The notes under the pieces are model-generated. The model did no database searches and had not been told where the DNA came from. It saw nothing but the letters and a program-made list of their open reading frames with translations. Both the position numbers and the translations under genes were made by a program. Shown here in pieces: positions 44,837-53,120 of a DNA stretch of 64,000 nucleotides. Position 1 is the first letter of the stretch, and each line of letters starts with the position of its first letter. This stretch comes from Streptomyces guryensis (GTDB lineage Bacteria; Actinomycetota; Actinomycetes; Streptomycetales; Streptomycetaceae), in assembly GCF_021261325.1 (NCBI RefSeq), contig NZ_JAJSBI010000015.1:62001-126000 (forward strand), read 5' to 3'.

Positions 44837-46492
44837 ATGCCTCACATGACCACCGTCCGGCACCTGGAACTCGACGGGACCGGCCTCTCGCCGTCGTCGG
44901 TCGGCGCGGCCGCCCGCCGTGACGACGGCGACACCCGGGTCACGCTCGCTGCCGCGGCCGTCGGGCCGATGGAGGCTTCCGTCAGGCTCAAAGACACGCT
45001 GCTGGACGGGGAGATCCCCGTCTACGGCGTGACCACGGGCTTCGGCGACAGCTGTGTCCGGCAGATCTCGCCGGACAAGGCGCACGAGCTCCAGCGCAAT
45101 CTCGTGCTCTACCACCTCAACGGCACGGGACCGGCGGCCGTGCCGGAGGTCGCCCGGGCGACCATGATCATCAGGGCCAACGCGCTGGCCAAGGGCGTCT
45201 CGGCGATCCGGCCGCAGACGGTCGCGACACTCCTGGAGTGTCTGCGCCGCGACGTTCTGCCGCTGATTCCCGAACGCGGTTCGGTCGGCGCCAGCGGCGA
45301 CCTGGTGCCGCTGTGCTACCTGGCCGCGGCCCTGATCGGCGAAGGGCGGGTCCTGCACCGCGGCACCGTGCGTCCGGCGCCCGACGCCCTGCGCGACGAG
45401 GGCATCGAGCCGCTGCGGCTCGCGCCCAAGGAGGGCATCGCCCTGATCAACGGCACCTCCTTCACCGCCGCGTACGCGGTCCTCGCCGCCGCGGAAGCCC
45501 GGGAGCTGACGTTCGTCGCCGAACTCGCGACCGCCATGGCCCTGGAGGCCCTGCACGGCAACGCGTCGGCGCTGCATCCTTTCGTCCACGCGGCCAAACC
45601 GCACGCCGGCCAAGTCGAGTCCGCCAGGGTCGTCCGTACCCTGCTGGCGGGGTCACGGCTCGCGACGTCCTTCGAGGACATCCTGGTGCGCCGCGAGCGG
45701 CTCGCCGGGCGCGGTTGCCTCCGGCTGAACGAGCGGATCCAGGACAAGTACTCGGTGCGCTGTGCACCGCAGATCATCGGCATCGTCCGGGACACGCTCG
45801 ACTGGACGGAGAAGTGGCTCGGCACCGAGATCAACTCCGCCACCGACAATCCCCTGTTCGACGTCGAGGAATCCGGACTCCACCTCGGAGGGAACTTCTA
45901 CGCGGGGCACGTCGGGCAGGCGATGGACAGTCTCAAGACGGCGGTGGCGGGGCTGGCCAATCTGCTCGACCGTCAGCTCGCGCTCGTCGTGGACGAGAAG
46001 TTCAACGAGGGGCTGCCGCCGAACCTGGTCCTCGCACGCCGCCCGGACGATCCTGAGGCGGGGCTGCACCACGGGTTCAAAGGGATGCAGATCGCGGCCT
46101 CGGCCGTCACCGCCGAGGCACTCGGACGGACAGGGCCGGCGTCGGTGTTCTCACGCTCAACGGAAGCGCACAACCAGGACATCGTCAGCATGGGCCCCAT
46201 CGCCGCCCGTGACGCGCGCACCGTGGGCGGCCTGGTGCGCGAGGTGGCGGCCATCCATCTGCTCGCCCTCGCCCAGGCCATCGACCTGCGAGGAGTCGAA
46301 CGGGCGGCCCCGGCCGTCCGTGCGGCGCACGAACTCATCAGGAGGCACAGCGCCTTCGTCAGCCGTGATCGCAGGCTGGACGAGGACATCGAGGCCGTGG
46401 CCGGCCTGATCGGGAGCGGTGCCCTGCGGCGCGCCGCCGGGTTCGGCGACGAGGTCCCCGCGGACCGAGCCCACCTCACCGAACCCGCCTGA
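44837..46492 (+). CDS. MIO-type aromatic amino acid ammonia-lyase
   Basis: A 551-residue lyase of the HAL/PAL/TAL family. The MIO cofactor triad is Ala152-Ser153-Gly154 in GASGDLVPL. The catalytic Tyr63 is in VYGVTTGFG, and NSATDNPLF, GNFYAGH and NQDIVSMG are intact. It deaminates an aromatic amino acid to an arylacrylic acid. The substrate-selectivity position, judged by eye from LQRNLVLYHLNGTG, is Tyr92-His93, not the Ser-His expected of histidine lyases or the His-Leu of a known tyrosine lyase. Start at 44837 has a GGAGGAG site. The cinnamate-type product would suit the ligases around it. Confidence 0.88.
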   Translation: MPHMTTVRHLELDGTGLSPSSVGAAARRDDGDTRVTLAAAAVGPMEASVRLKDTLLDGEIPVYGVTTGFGDSCVRQISPDKAHELQRNLVLYHLNGTGPAAVPEVARATMIIRANALAKGVSAIRPQTVATLLECLRRDVLPLIPERGSVGASGDLVPLCYLAAALIGEGRVLHRGTVRPAPDALRDEGIEPLRLAPKEGIALINGTSFTAAYAVLAAAEARELTFVAELATAMALEALHGNASALHPFVHAAKPHAGQVESARVVRTLLAGSRLATSFEDILVRRERLAGRGCLRLNERIQDKYSVRCAPQIIGIVRDTLDWTEKWLGTEINSATDNPLFDVEESGLHLGGNFYAGHVGQAMDSLKTAVAGLANLLDRQLALVVDEKFNEGLPPNLVLARRPDDPEAGLHHGFKGMQIAASAVTAEALGRTGPASVFSRSTEAHNQDIVSMGPIAARDARTVGGLVREVAAIHLLALAQAIDLRGVERAAPAVRAAHELIRRHSAFVSRDRRLDEDIEAVAGLIGSGALRRAAGFGDEVPADRAHLTEPA

Positions 46493-46502
46493 CGACATCG
46501 AA

Positions 46503-46522
46503 GCACCGCGTCGGCGCGGTGC
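46503..46522 (+). terminator. hairpin between the lyase and the AOC-like gene
   Basis: Perfect 8-bp stem GCACCGCG/CGCGGTGC closed by a TCGG tetraloop, 10 bp after the lyase stop and just ahead of the next ribosome site. It may be a partial terminator or an RNA-stabilising element. Confidence 0.5.
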
Positions 46523-46542
46523 CCGACCGAGGAGTGTCACAC

Positions 46543-47049
46543 ATGTCCGAGAAGCACCCCGAGAAGCACGCCACGAAGCACGCCACGAAGAAGCTCGCCC
46601 TGCTCGCGGCGGTCGGTGCCGGGGCACTGGCCCTGGGAACGTCCTCCGTGCTCGCCTCTCCCGCGCAGGCCTCGCCCGGGAAGGTCATCGACCTGGCCGT
46701 GCGGAACGACGGGGTCGTACACACCGATGTCGGTGACCGCGGGCTGAGCGTCGGGGACGAGTTCGTCTACGCCGACAAGCTGTTGCGGCACGGCCGGCAG
46801 ATCGGTGAGGACGGCAGCTCCTGCCAGGTGACCCGGCTGCACGGCGAGAAGATCACCACCAACTGCGTCCTGTCGGTCCAGCTGCCGGACGGACAGATCA
46901 CCGCGCAGTCGCTGTGGACCAAGGGCGCCGAGACCGTGCGGATGGCCGTCACCGGTGGCACCGGCGCCTACCGCGGCGCCACCGGCGAACTGACCTGCAA
47001 CCGCATCCAGACCCCGCACGAGACCTACCGCATCGAGCTGGACCGTTGA
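46543..47049 (+). CDS. exported allene-oxide-cyclase-like beta-barrel protein
   Basis: A 168-residue protein with a signal peptide: charged N-terminus containing HATKHATKK, hydrophobic core LALLAAVGAGALALGTSSVLA, and an ASPAQAS cleavage region near residue 43. The mature part reads as an allene oxide cyclase/dirigent-like barrel (VGDEFVYADKL, CQVTRLHGEKITTNCVLSVQLPDGQITAQ, TGGTGAYRGATGEL). The last motif is typical of the family. Dirigent and AOC barrels bind hydrophobic substrates and can steer cyclisation or coupling. An export signal in a biosynthetic cluster suggests a late extracellular step or product binding. Confidence 0.8.
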   Translation: MSEKHPEKHATKHATKKLALLAAVGAGALALGTSSVLASPAQASPGKVIDLAVRNDGVVHTDVGDRGLSVGDEFVYADKLLRHGRQIGEDGSSCQVTRLHGEKITTNCVLSVQLPDGQITAQSLWTKGAETVRMAVTGGTGAYRGATGELTCNRIQTPHETYRIELDR

Positions 47050-47075
47050 GCGGACGGCGCCCGGGACCGATGCCG

Positions 47076-47969
47076 CTACCCGCCAGGACGCCACCTGCCG
47101 GTCTCCTCGGAGAACGAGGCCTGTTCGGGGCTGGGGCTCGCCATGTCCAGCAGCAGCATCGCGTCGTGATCGGGGGTGCCGGGCACCGCCTGGTAGGTGA
47201 CGAGACGCTGACCGTCCGTGCGGAAGATCGACATCACCTCGAAGGCCAGTCGCATCGAGCCGACCTCGGGATGCTGGAAGTGCTTCTCGCCGCCACCCCG
47301 TGCCTGGACGTCGTACCGCTCCCACAGCCGCGCGAACTCCGGGCTCTTGACCACGAGTTCACCGACCAGCTCGGCAAGCTCCGGCATGTCGGGATCGGCA
47401 CCCGCCATCGCCCTCAGGTGAGCGGCGCTGTGCGCCGCCATGTCCTCCCAGTCTCGGTAGAGCCTGCGGCCCATGGGGTGCAGGAACATGTAGCGCGTGA
47501 GGTTCCGGCGTTCCTTCGGCCAGTCCGTGAGACCGGGGAAGAGACGCAGCCCGGGCCGGTTGGCGGCCAGCAGGTCGTTGGCACGGCTGACGACGTACGC
47601 CGGTGAGGGACGCAGTGTCTCCAGCAGGGTACGGACCGACTCCCGCACGGCGCGCGCCGGGCCCGGAGAGGGCGCCGGTGCCCGGCCCGCGGCGAGCGCC
47701 ACCAGTTCGTGCAGCCGGTTCAGCGCCTCGGGCGAGAGCCGCAGTGCCTCGCCGAGCGCGGAGACGACCGCGGGCGAGGGGTGGGTCTCGCGGCCGCGCT
47801 CCAGTCTCGTGTAGTAGTCGAAGCTGACCCCGGCCAGCGTCGCGAGCTCCTCGCGGCGCAGCCCCGGAGTCCGCCGGCTGCCGGTGCCGCCGGGCAGGCC
47901 CACGTCCTGAGGGCGGATCCGCTCGCGGCGGGCACGGAGGAAACGGCCGAGTTCCGTACCTTCACTCAT
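47076..47969 (-). CDS. XRE-family regulator with MmyB-like ligand-binding domain
   Basis: A 297-residue regulator. Residues ~5-80 are a Cro/C1-type helix-turn-helix (TPGLRREELATLAGVSFDYYTRLERGR). Residues ~105-290 are the MmyB-like PAS-type domain (VVSRANDLLAANRPGLRLF; NLTRYMFLHPMGRRLYRDWE; PEVGSMRLAFEVM). Members bind fatty-acid-like ligands and often neighbour exporters or dehydrogenases. It is divergent from the DHA2 exporter gene at 48215 and convergent with the AOC-like gene. The ATG overlaps the end of an upstream remnant frame (ATGA at 47966-47969). Confidence 0.9.
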   Translation of the reverse strand: MSEGTELGRFLRARRERIRPQDVGLPGGTGSRRTPGLRREELATLAGVSFDYYTRLERGRETHPSPAVVSALGEALRLSPEALNRLHELVALAAGRAPAPSPGPARAVRESVRTLLETLRPSPAYVVSRANDLLAANRPGLRLFPGLTDWPKERRNLTRYMFLHPMGRRLYRDWEDMAAHSAAHLRAMAGADPDMPELAELVGELVVKSPEFARLWERYDVQARGGGEKHFQHPEVGSMRLAFEVMSIFRTDGQRLVTYQAVPGTPDHDAMLLLDMASPSPEQASFSEETGRWRPGG

Positions 47970-48110
47970 CCCTCCAGTGTCGCAAGAGACCGCGCGAACA
48001 GGCTGGCCGTGTCAGGGCCAGGAACAGCGCTCCCCCGTACAGGCCGGTCTGCCTGGGATCGCCGAAACCGAGCACGCTGATGTCGATGCCTGCCTTCCTG
48101 GGCCGTTGTC
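47966..48110 (-). pseudogene. possible 3' gene remnant upstream of the XRE regulator
   Basis: On the minus strand one frame reads AGIDISVLGFGDPRQTGLYGG then ALFLAL, and the next frame continues DTASLFARSLATLEG and stops in an ATGA overlap with the regulator start. The pieces look like the end of a small membrane protein broken by a frameshift. Family not identified; a chance frame is possible. Confidence 0.35.
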
Positions 48111-48124
48111 CGTTTCGCACCCGT

Positions 48125-48152
48125 ACCCGATACGCCCCCCTTACCCGATACG
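48125..48152. promoter_or_regulatory. direct repeat in the XRE/MFS divergent region
   Basis: ACCCGATACG occurs at 48125-48134 and again at 48143-48152, an 18-bp spacing (nearly two helical turns), 63 bp ahead of the exporter start. It is a candidate binding site for the MmyB-type regulator. Confidence 0.5.
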
Positions 48153-48214
48153 GCTCCCTGTTCGGTTTCCATGCCGCGGCGGAGACGACACAGCACAGTG
48201 AGGAGCAGTGACCG

Positions 48215-49615
48215 ATGCGCGTGACGCAATCCGCAACAACCACCAATGACAAGGGAGATGCGGGTGCCCGCGGTGAGCCGGAGCCGGCGGGCTCGCCCAC
48301 CGCGGCTCTGGTCGCGGCCGTCCTCGGCTTCTTCGTGATCACGCTCGACGTCTCCGGCGTCAATGTCGCGTTGCCCGCCGTGGGGAAGGACCTGGGCGGC
48401 TCGCTGTCCGGGCTCCAGTGGGTCGCCGACAGCTACACCCTGATGTTCGCCGCCCTGATGCTCTCCGCCGGCGCGCTCTCCGACTCGGTCGGCGCCCGGC
48501 GCGCGTACGGCTGGGGGCTCGCGGTCTTCACCCTCGCCTCGCTGGCCTGCGGGCTGGCGCCGGCGCTCGGGGCGCTCACGGCGGCACGCGTGGTGCAGGG
48601 AGCCGCGGCGGCGGTGATGGTGCCCTGCTCGCTCGCGCTGATCCGGCAGGCGTTCCCCGACCCGGACGCGCGGGCCCGTGGCATCGCCCTGTGGACGGTC
48701 GGCGGCGCGGTGGCCATCGCCGCGGGCCCCGTCCTGGGCGGACTGCTCACCACGGAGTGGAGCTGGCGTGCCGTGTTCTGGCTCAACGTGCCCGCCGGGC
48801 TCGCCGGTTTCCTGACGCTGCTGCGCGCGGCACCCTCCACCCGGCGTCCCGCCGACTTCGACCTGCCCGGGCAGCTGACGGCGGTCGCGACACTGGCCGC
48901 GCTGACCTTCGCCGTGATCGAGGGCGGCCACCACGGGTTCACCGGTACGGTGCTGACCGCGGCCGGGATCGCGGTGCTTGCCGGGGCCGTCTTCGTGACC
49001 GTGGAGGCGCGGCGGAGCGCGCCGATGCTGCCGCTGGAACTGTTCCGGCAACGCGGGGTCAGCGTTCCGGTCGTCGCCGGCTTCGCCTGCAACGCGGCCT
49101 TCTACGGCGGGGTGTTCGTGCTGAGCCTCTTCTTCCAGGAGCAGCGGGGCCAGTCGGCCTTCTCCGCCGGGCTGATGTTCGTGCCGATGGCGGTGGTCAC
49201 CGCGCACTTCAACTACTTCTCGCCGCGCGCGGTTTCCCGCTACGGCCCGCGGAAGGTGATCGTCGCCGGGCTGCTGCTGACCGGTGTGCCGGGCTGCGGC
49301 GGACTGGCCGCCGTCGACACCGGTACGCCCCCGTGGGTGATCGCCGCCCTGATGATCCCGCTGGGCATCGGTGGGGCCCTCGCCATGCCTGCGCTGACCA
49401 CGCTGATGCTCGACAGTGTCGCCGCCGAGCGGGCCGGCACCGCGGCGGCGCTGCTCAACACCAGCCGCCAGACGGGCGGAGCGCTCAGCATCGCTGTCTT
49501 CGGCGCGCTCCTCGCCGGGGACTTCGGGCCGGGGATGCGGGAAAGCCTGCTGCTGGCGGCCTGTCTGCTCCTGGCCAACGCGCTGGGGGTGGCGGCACTG
49601 CTGCCGCGCCGCTGA
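48215..49615 (+). CDS. DHA2-family (14-helix) drug exporter
   Basis: A 466-residue MFS protein of the EmrB/QacA type. Helix 1 FFVITLDVSGVNVALPAVGKDLGGSLSGLQWVADSYTL is the DHA2 signature. Motif C-like GPVLGGLLTTEWSWRAVFWLNVPAG lies near residue 170. It should export a hydrophobic compound by proton antiport and is the obvious self-resistance or product-export gene of the cluster. The ATG at 48215 has a GAGGAG site. It ends at a strong terminator (49651-49678). Confidence 0.92.
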   Translation: MRVTQSATTTNDKGDAGARGEPEPAGSPTAALVAAVLGFFVITLDVSGVNVALPAVGKDLGGSLSGLQWVADSYTLMFAALMLSAGALSDSVGARRAYGWGLAVFTLASLACGLAPALGALTAARVVQGAAAAVMVPCSLALIRQAFPDPDARARGIALWTVGGAVAIAAGPVLGGLLTTEWSWRAVFWLNVPAGLAGFLTLLRAAPSTRRPADFDLPGQLTAVATLAALTFAVIEGGHHGFTGTVLTAAGIAVLAGAVFVTVEARRSAPMLPLELFRQRGVSVPVVAGFACNAAFYGGVFVLSLFFQEQRGQSAFSAGLMFVPMAVVTAHFNYFSPRAVSRYGPRKVIVAGLLLTGVPGCGGLAAVDTGTPPWVIAALMIPLGIGGALAMPALTTLMLDSVAAERAGTAAALLNTSRQTGGALSIAVFGALLAGDFGPGMRESLLLAACLLLANALGVAALLPRR

Positions 49616-49650
49616 GAGCGAGCGCAGGCAGAGCGCGACACGCACCCCGC

Positions 49651-49678
49651 GGGGTGCCGGGCACCGGCCCGGCACCCC
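49651..49678 (+). terminator. terminator of the DHA2 exporter gene
   Basis: Perfect 11-bp inverted repeat GGGGTGCCGGG (49651-49661) and CCCGGCACCCC (49668-49678) with a 6-nt loop, 36 bp after the exporter stop. Confidence 0.75.
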
Positions 49679-49789
49679 CGGTCGACGCGTAGGGCTGGGC
49701 CGAGTCTGCACCGGCCTCAGGTGCTTCGCCATCTCCCGGGACCGCCTTCGCCATGGTCCCGGCGGCAGACACACGTGACCGATACCGCG

Positions 49790-49863
49790 GACGGCGATGA
49801 GGGCGTCCGCCGACGGCGATGAGGGCGTCCGCCGACGGCGATGAGGGGCGTCCGCCGACGGCG
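49790..49863. repeat. 22-bp tandem repeat
   Basis: GACGGCGATGAGGGCGTCCGCC occurs at 49790-49811 and 49812-49833, then with one inserted G at 49834-49856, followed by a 7-bp start of a fourth unit. Units are adjacent without spacers, so this is not a CRISPR array. Confidence 0.9.
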
Positions 49864-50018
49864 CGATCGCGGCGGGCGTCACGAACGTGTCCGAGATCTC
49901 GCCCATGCCGACGGTGAATCCACCATGGAACGCGCCGGTTCCGGTCACGGGAAGTCATCGCGACGCAGCGCGGCGATATTGACGTCCACCGCCTCGGCAT
50001 TCGGATGCGCAACAACCT

Positions 50019-50036
50019 GCACCACAACTTGCTGCA
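50019..50036 (+). promoter_or_regulatory. 18-bp cluster motif, copy B
   Basis: GCACCACAACTTGCTGCA, one mismatch from copy A at 35141-35158. A related half (ACAACCTGC at 50012-50020) lies directly upstream, giving two ACAAC(C/T)TGC units 12 bp apart. It is 309 bp ahead of the hydroxylase start. Confidence 0.6.
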
Positions 50037-50345
50037 TTCGACGGTGATGGCGAACCGCTCTCTCACAACGGCAGTGTGGTTTCTACGGAGTCGGTGCAGC
50101 CGCGCCCAGGTTGGCGTCGGGGACCACGCGGGCCTGGGGCAGGACGACGCGCTGCCGGTACATCGAAGGATCCTCCACGGGCGGAATGCCCTGGACCCGG
50201 GACATGCTCGATTTCCGCGCCCGGCACGGCATCGGCGCTAAATCGAGAAGCCACTCCCGGCGCTTCCTGAATTCCACCGGTCAACGCGCGGAAATACCCC
50301 GTACGGCAACACACCCCAACACAGCGACAACGGAGGCAGAATTCC

Positions 50346-51944
50346 ATGTCAGTCCAGCGCGTTCCCGTGCTCGTCGTCGGCGGCGCCTACACCGGGCTCA
50401 CCACCGCTCTGAGCCTTGCCGCACGCGGTGTGCGCCCGCTTCTGGTGGAGCGCCGGCCCCAGGCCTCCACCCTGCCGAAGGCCTGGGGCCTGAACACCCG
50501 CTCCCAGGAACTCCTCAACACGCTGCCCGGAGTGGCCCCGCGCATCCGCGCCGCCCTGGGCCAGACGCAGTGGCCGCGGATGAGCCACGGCACGTCGCTG
50601 GCCGACCCCGATCGACGATTCCTCGACCCCGAGGAAGGGCAGCCGGACCCGCAGGAGCTCTCCGCGGTACCACCGCTGGCCTGGATATCGCAGGCCCAGG
50701 TGGAGGAGATCCTCCGGGTCAGCGCCGAGGAAGCCGGCGCGGAGCTGCGCCCCGGCACCGAGCTGATCTCGCTCTCCCAGGACGACGAGAAGGTCACCGC
50801 GACGCTGCGTGAGGTGTCCACCGGCCACGAGTACGCGGTCGAGGCGGACTACCTGGTGGCGGCCGACGGGAACGCGAGCCGGGTCCGGGACATGGTCGGC
50901 ATCGACATCGAAGGCGGCGGCAACATCGGCCACATGTACGTCATCACCTTCGAGGCGGATCTGACCCGGTACGTCGAGAAGGGGGCCGTAGAGGTCATCG
51001 GCATGCCCGGCAGCGGATCGAGCTTCATCCTGGACGGCTCCGACCGGCACACCCTGTGGGTCGACTACTTCCCCGACCGGGGTGAGACACCGGAGGACTT
51101 CACCGAGGCGCGCTGCCTGGAGCGGGTCCGCCGCGCGATCGGTGACCCCGAGATCGACGTCAGGTTCGTCAACGCACGTTTCTTCCCCATCAACCACAAA
51201 CTGGCCGAGCGGTTCCGCGAGGGCCGCGTCTTCCTGGCCGGAGACTCCGCGCACGCCTGCCCGCCGAACGGCGGACAGGGCGGCAACCTCGCCATCCAGG
51301 ACGCCTACGACCTGTCCTGGCGGCTCTCCCTCGTCCTCACCGGACAGGCCGGGCCGGATCTGCTGGGTACGTACGAGACCGAGCGCCGGCCCCTGGTCGG
51401 CATCACCGTCGAGCGCGAGGTCGAACTGGCGAAGATCTCCGAAGGCCGGGTCCCGGCGAGTTACAACCCGGCCGATCCGAACGCCCCCATTCCCATGCCC
51501 AGGGAGTTCCTGGGCTTCCGGTGCCACTCCCCCGCGATCCGCACCGAGGCCGACGACGACGGCAGCCTCCAGGAGGACCCCTGGGCCGCCACGGGCCGCC
51601 CGGGCGGACGCGCCCCGCACGTCGTACTCACCGACGGCCCGCGGGAGTTGTCCACCCACGACCTGTTCGGCCGCGGTTTCGTGGTGCTGGCGGGGCATGA
51701 CGCTCCCGAATGGGTGACCGCCGCCGAGACGGTCGGCCGCGAGCTCGGGGTCACCCTGGCCGCGCACCGGATCGGCGACCGCTTCGTCGACTGCGGCAAC
51801 GACTGGTGCGAGCGCTACGGCGTCGAGCCCACCGGCGCGGCCCTGATCCGCCCCGACGCCGTCGTCGCCTGGCGCGACAGGAGGGCGGCCGGCGATCCGG
51901 AGGGCCGGCTCACGGAAGCCCTCACCGCGATACTCGCCCGCTGA
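50346..51944 (+). CDS. class A FAD-dependent aromatic hydroxylase
   Basis: A 532-residue flavoprotein monooxygenase. The FAD-binding motif VLVVGGAYTGLTTALSLAARG starts at residue 8, the DG motif YLVAADGNASRVRD lies near 173 and the GD motif RVFLAGDSAHACPPNGGQGGNLAIQDAYDLSWRL near 295. A thioredoxin-like C-terminal domain (~400-532) is like that of polyketide hydroxylases such as RdmE/PgaE. Expected reaction: NAD(P)H- and O2-dependent ring hydroxylation of a phenolic intermediate, plausibly the polyketide-derived aromatic. GGAGG precedes the ATG. Confidence 0.9.
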   Translation: MSVQRVPVLVVGGAYTGLTTALSLAARGVRPLLVERRPQASTLPKAWGLNTRSQELLNTLPGVAPRIRAALGQTQWPRMSHGTSLADPDRRFLDPEEGQPDPQELSAVPPLAWISQAQVEEILRVSAEEAGAELRPGTELISLSQDDEKVTATLREVSTGHEYAVEADYLVAADGNASRVRDMVGIDIEGGGNIGHMYVITFEADLTRYVEKGAVEVIGMPGSGSSFILDGSDRHTLWVDYFPDRGETPEDFTEARCLERVRRAIGDPEIDVRFVNARFFPINHKLAERFREGRVFLAGDSAHACPPNGGQGGNLAIQDAYDLSWRLSLVLTGQAGPDLLGTYETERRPLVGITVEREVELAKISEGRVPASYNPADPNAPIPMPREFLGFRCHSPAIRTEADDDGSLQEDPWAATGRPGGRAPHVVLTDGPRELSTHDLFGRGFVVLAGHDAPEWVTAAETVGRELGVTLAAHRIGDRFVDCGNDWCERYGVEPTGAALIRPDAVVAWRDRRAAGDPEGRLTEALTAILAR

Positions 51945-51980
51945 GCCGGGAGGAACGGCACGGGGACCAGGGCCGGCAGA

Positions 51981-52009
51981 CCTGGGGCGCCTGCCCCCGA
52001 GGGCGCCAG
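51981..52009. terminator. possible terminator between convergent hydroxylase and LuxR genes
   Basis: An imperfect hairpin, CCTGGGGCGCC (51981-51991) with GGGCGCCAG (52001-52009), in the 141-bp gap between two convergent genes. The stem has one bulge. Confidence 0.4.
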
Positions 52010-52085
52010 CTTCGCCCTTCCGGCCGATTCCCACCCCTCGGGTCGGCCCCCTCGGGCCTTGTCCCTCACGCCTCCTCACGCCTTC

Positions 52086-53120
52086 TCAGGCCACGTCATG
52101 CTCCGGCACGGCCTTGTCGGAGCCGGACGCGAGCATGTGCTCACGCATCATCCAGCCGGCCTGGAACCGGCTCTGCGCCCCCAGGTCACCGAACACCTCG
52201 GCGATGTACTTCCGGCAGGTCCGCACACCGATACCCAGACGCCTGGCCACCACCTCGTCCTTGTAGCCGGCCGCGAGCAGCCTGACGATCGCGGTCTTCG
52301 TCTCCTGGGTCAGGGACTCCGGGATCCGGTTGCCACCCCCCGTCCGCCGGAAGGCCGCGCTGGTCCCCCAGGCACTCACCGTCATGTGGACGATGAACTG
52401 CACCAGGGCCCGATGCCTCACCATGTGCGCCCTGTCGGTGTCCTCGCCGTCCAGCAGGAAGGCCGCGGAGCGGTCGAAGACGATCAGCGGCGGCAAGGAC
52501 GCGGCCGTGGTCCGGACCTCTCCCCCGGACGCGGTGATCTGTTCGACGCAGTCCCGTACCTCCGCGTCGTACCGGGACAGATGCGGGAGCAGCACCCGCA
52601 CACCCACCTCCGGCCTGTCGAGTCCGAAGTCCTCGCAGAGCACGGTGCGCGCGGGAGCCGGGACTCCGCGGCCCAGGGGCTGCACGGCGAAGATCTCTTC
52701 GGCGCACTGGGCCGCGCAGCCCCCGATCGCGTCGCGGATGTCGGACTCCCCCTCCATGGTGACCACCGGGCTGACGCCTTCGGCCTCCGTGCCGTCGACG
52801 CTCAGCCCGGAGAGGGTGTCGAGGTGTTCGCGTATGCCGTCCAGCTGCGCCTGCCACGCGTCGATGACGCCCGAGAGGGGCTTGGCATACCGCAGCTTGG
52901 CCGCCTCGGGGTGCACCGCGGTCCAGTCGCCGCACCCCTCCGTCGCGGACCGCGCCAGCCTCATCCTTCTGAGGCTGGACAGCACTCGCTCCGTCCGGCC
53001 CGTACCCCACCCCAGACTGCTCGCGAGCCTTTCGAGCCTGGCACCGCCGGAGGCGACGAGGAACTGATAAGCGGCCAGCTCCTCGTCGCCCATCAGCGGA
53101 ACGACCTGGGTGATGTCCAC
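52086..53120 (-). CDS. LuxR-type transcriptional regulator
   Basis: A 344-residue regulator. An N-terminal TrmB-like winged helix (ELAAYQFLVASGGARLERLASSLG) is followed by a sensor region with VLLPHLSRYDAEV and a C-terminal LuxR helix-turn-helix (LTQETKTAIVRLLAAGYKDEVVARRLGIGVRTCRKYIAEVF, ~275-320). The GTG at 53120 is preferred for its GGGGGAG site 6 nt away; a start at 53159 lacks one. It is divergent from the PKS gene across an A+T-rich 185-bp region and is a likely pathway-specific activator. Confidence 0.87.
   Translation of the reverse strand: MDITQVVPLMGDEELAAYQFLVASGGARLERLASSLGWGTGRTERVLSSLRRMRLARSATEGCGDWTAVHPEAAKLRYAKPLSGVIDAWQAQLDGIREHLDTLSGLSVDGTEAEGVSPVVTMEGESDIRDAIGGCAAQCAEEIFAVQPLGRGVPAPARTVLCEDFGLDRPEVGVRVLLPHLSRYDAEVRDCVEQITASGGEVRTTAASLPPLIVFDRSAAFLLDGEDTDRAHMVRHRALVQFIVHMTVSAWGTSAAFRRTGGGNRIPESLTQETKTAIVRLLAAGYKDEVVARRLGIGVRTCRKYIAEVFGDLGAQSRFQAGWMMREHMLASGSDKAVPEHDVA

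Larger units (their letters stand above)
49616..50345. other. 730-bp region without an intact gene
   Basis: It holds the terminator at 49651-49678, a 22-bp tandem repeat at 49790-49863 and copy B of the 18-bp motif at 50019-50036. Open frames here lack consistent coding character. The promoter of the hydroxylase gene should be in the last ~300 bp. Confidence 0.5.

Noticed and set aside
35315..47049. Grixazone-type or phenazine cluster
   Set aside because: GriC/GriD- and EhpF-like proteins are present, but the aldolase/synthase pair for aminohydroxybenzoate and all phz genes are missing.
49790..49863. CRISPR array
   Set aside because: The 22-bp units are directly adjacent with no spacers and no cas genes are present.
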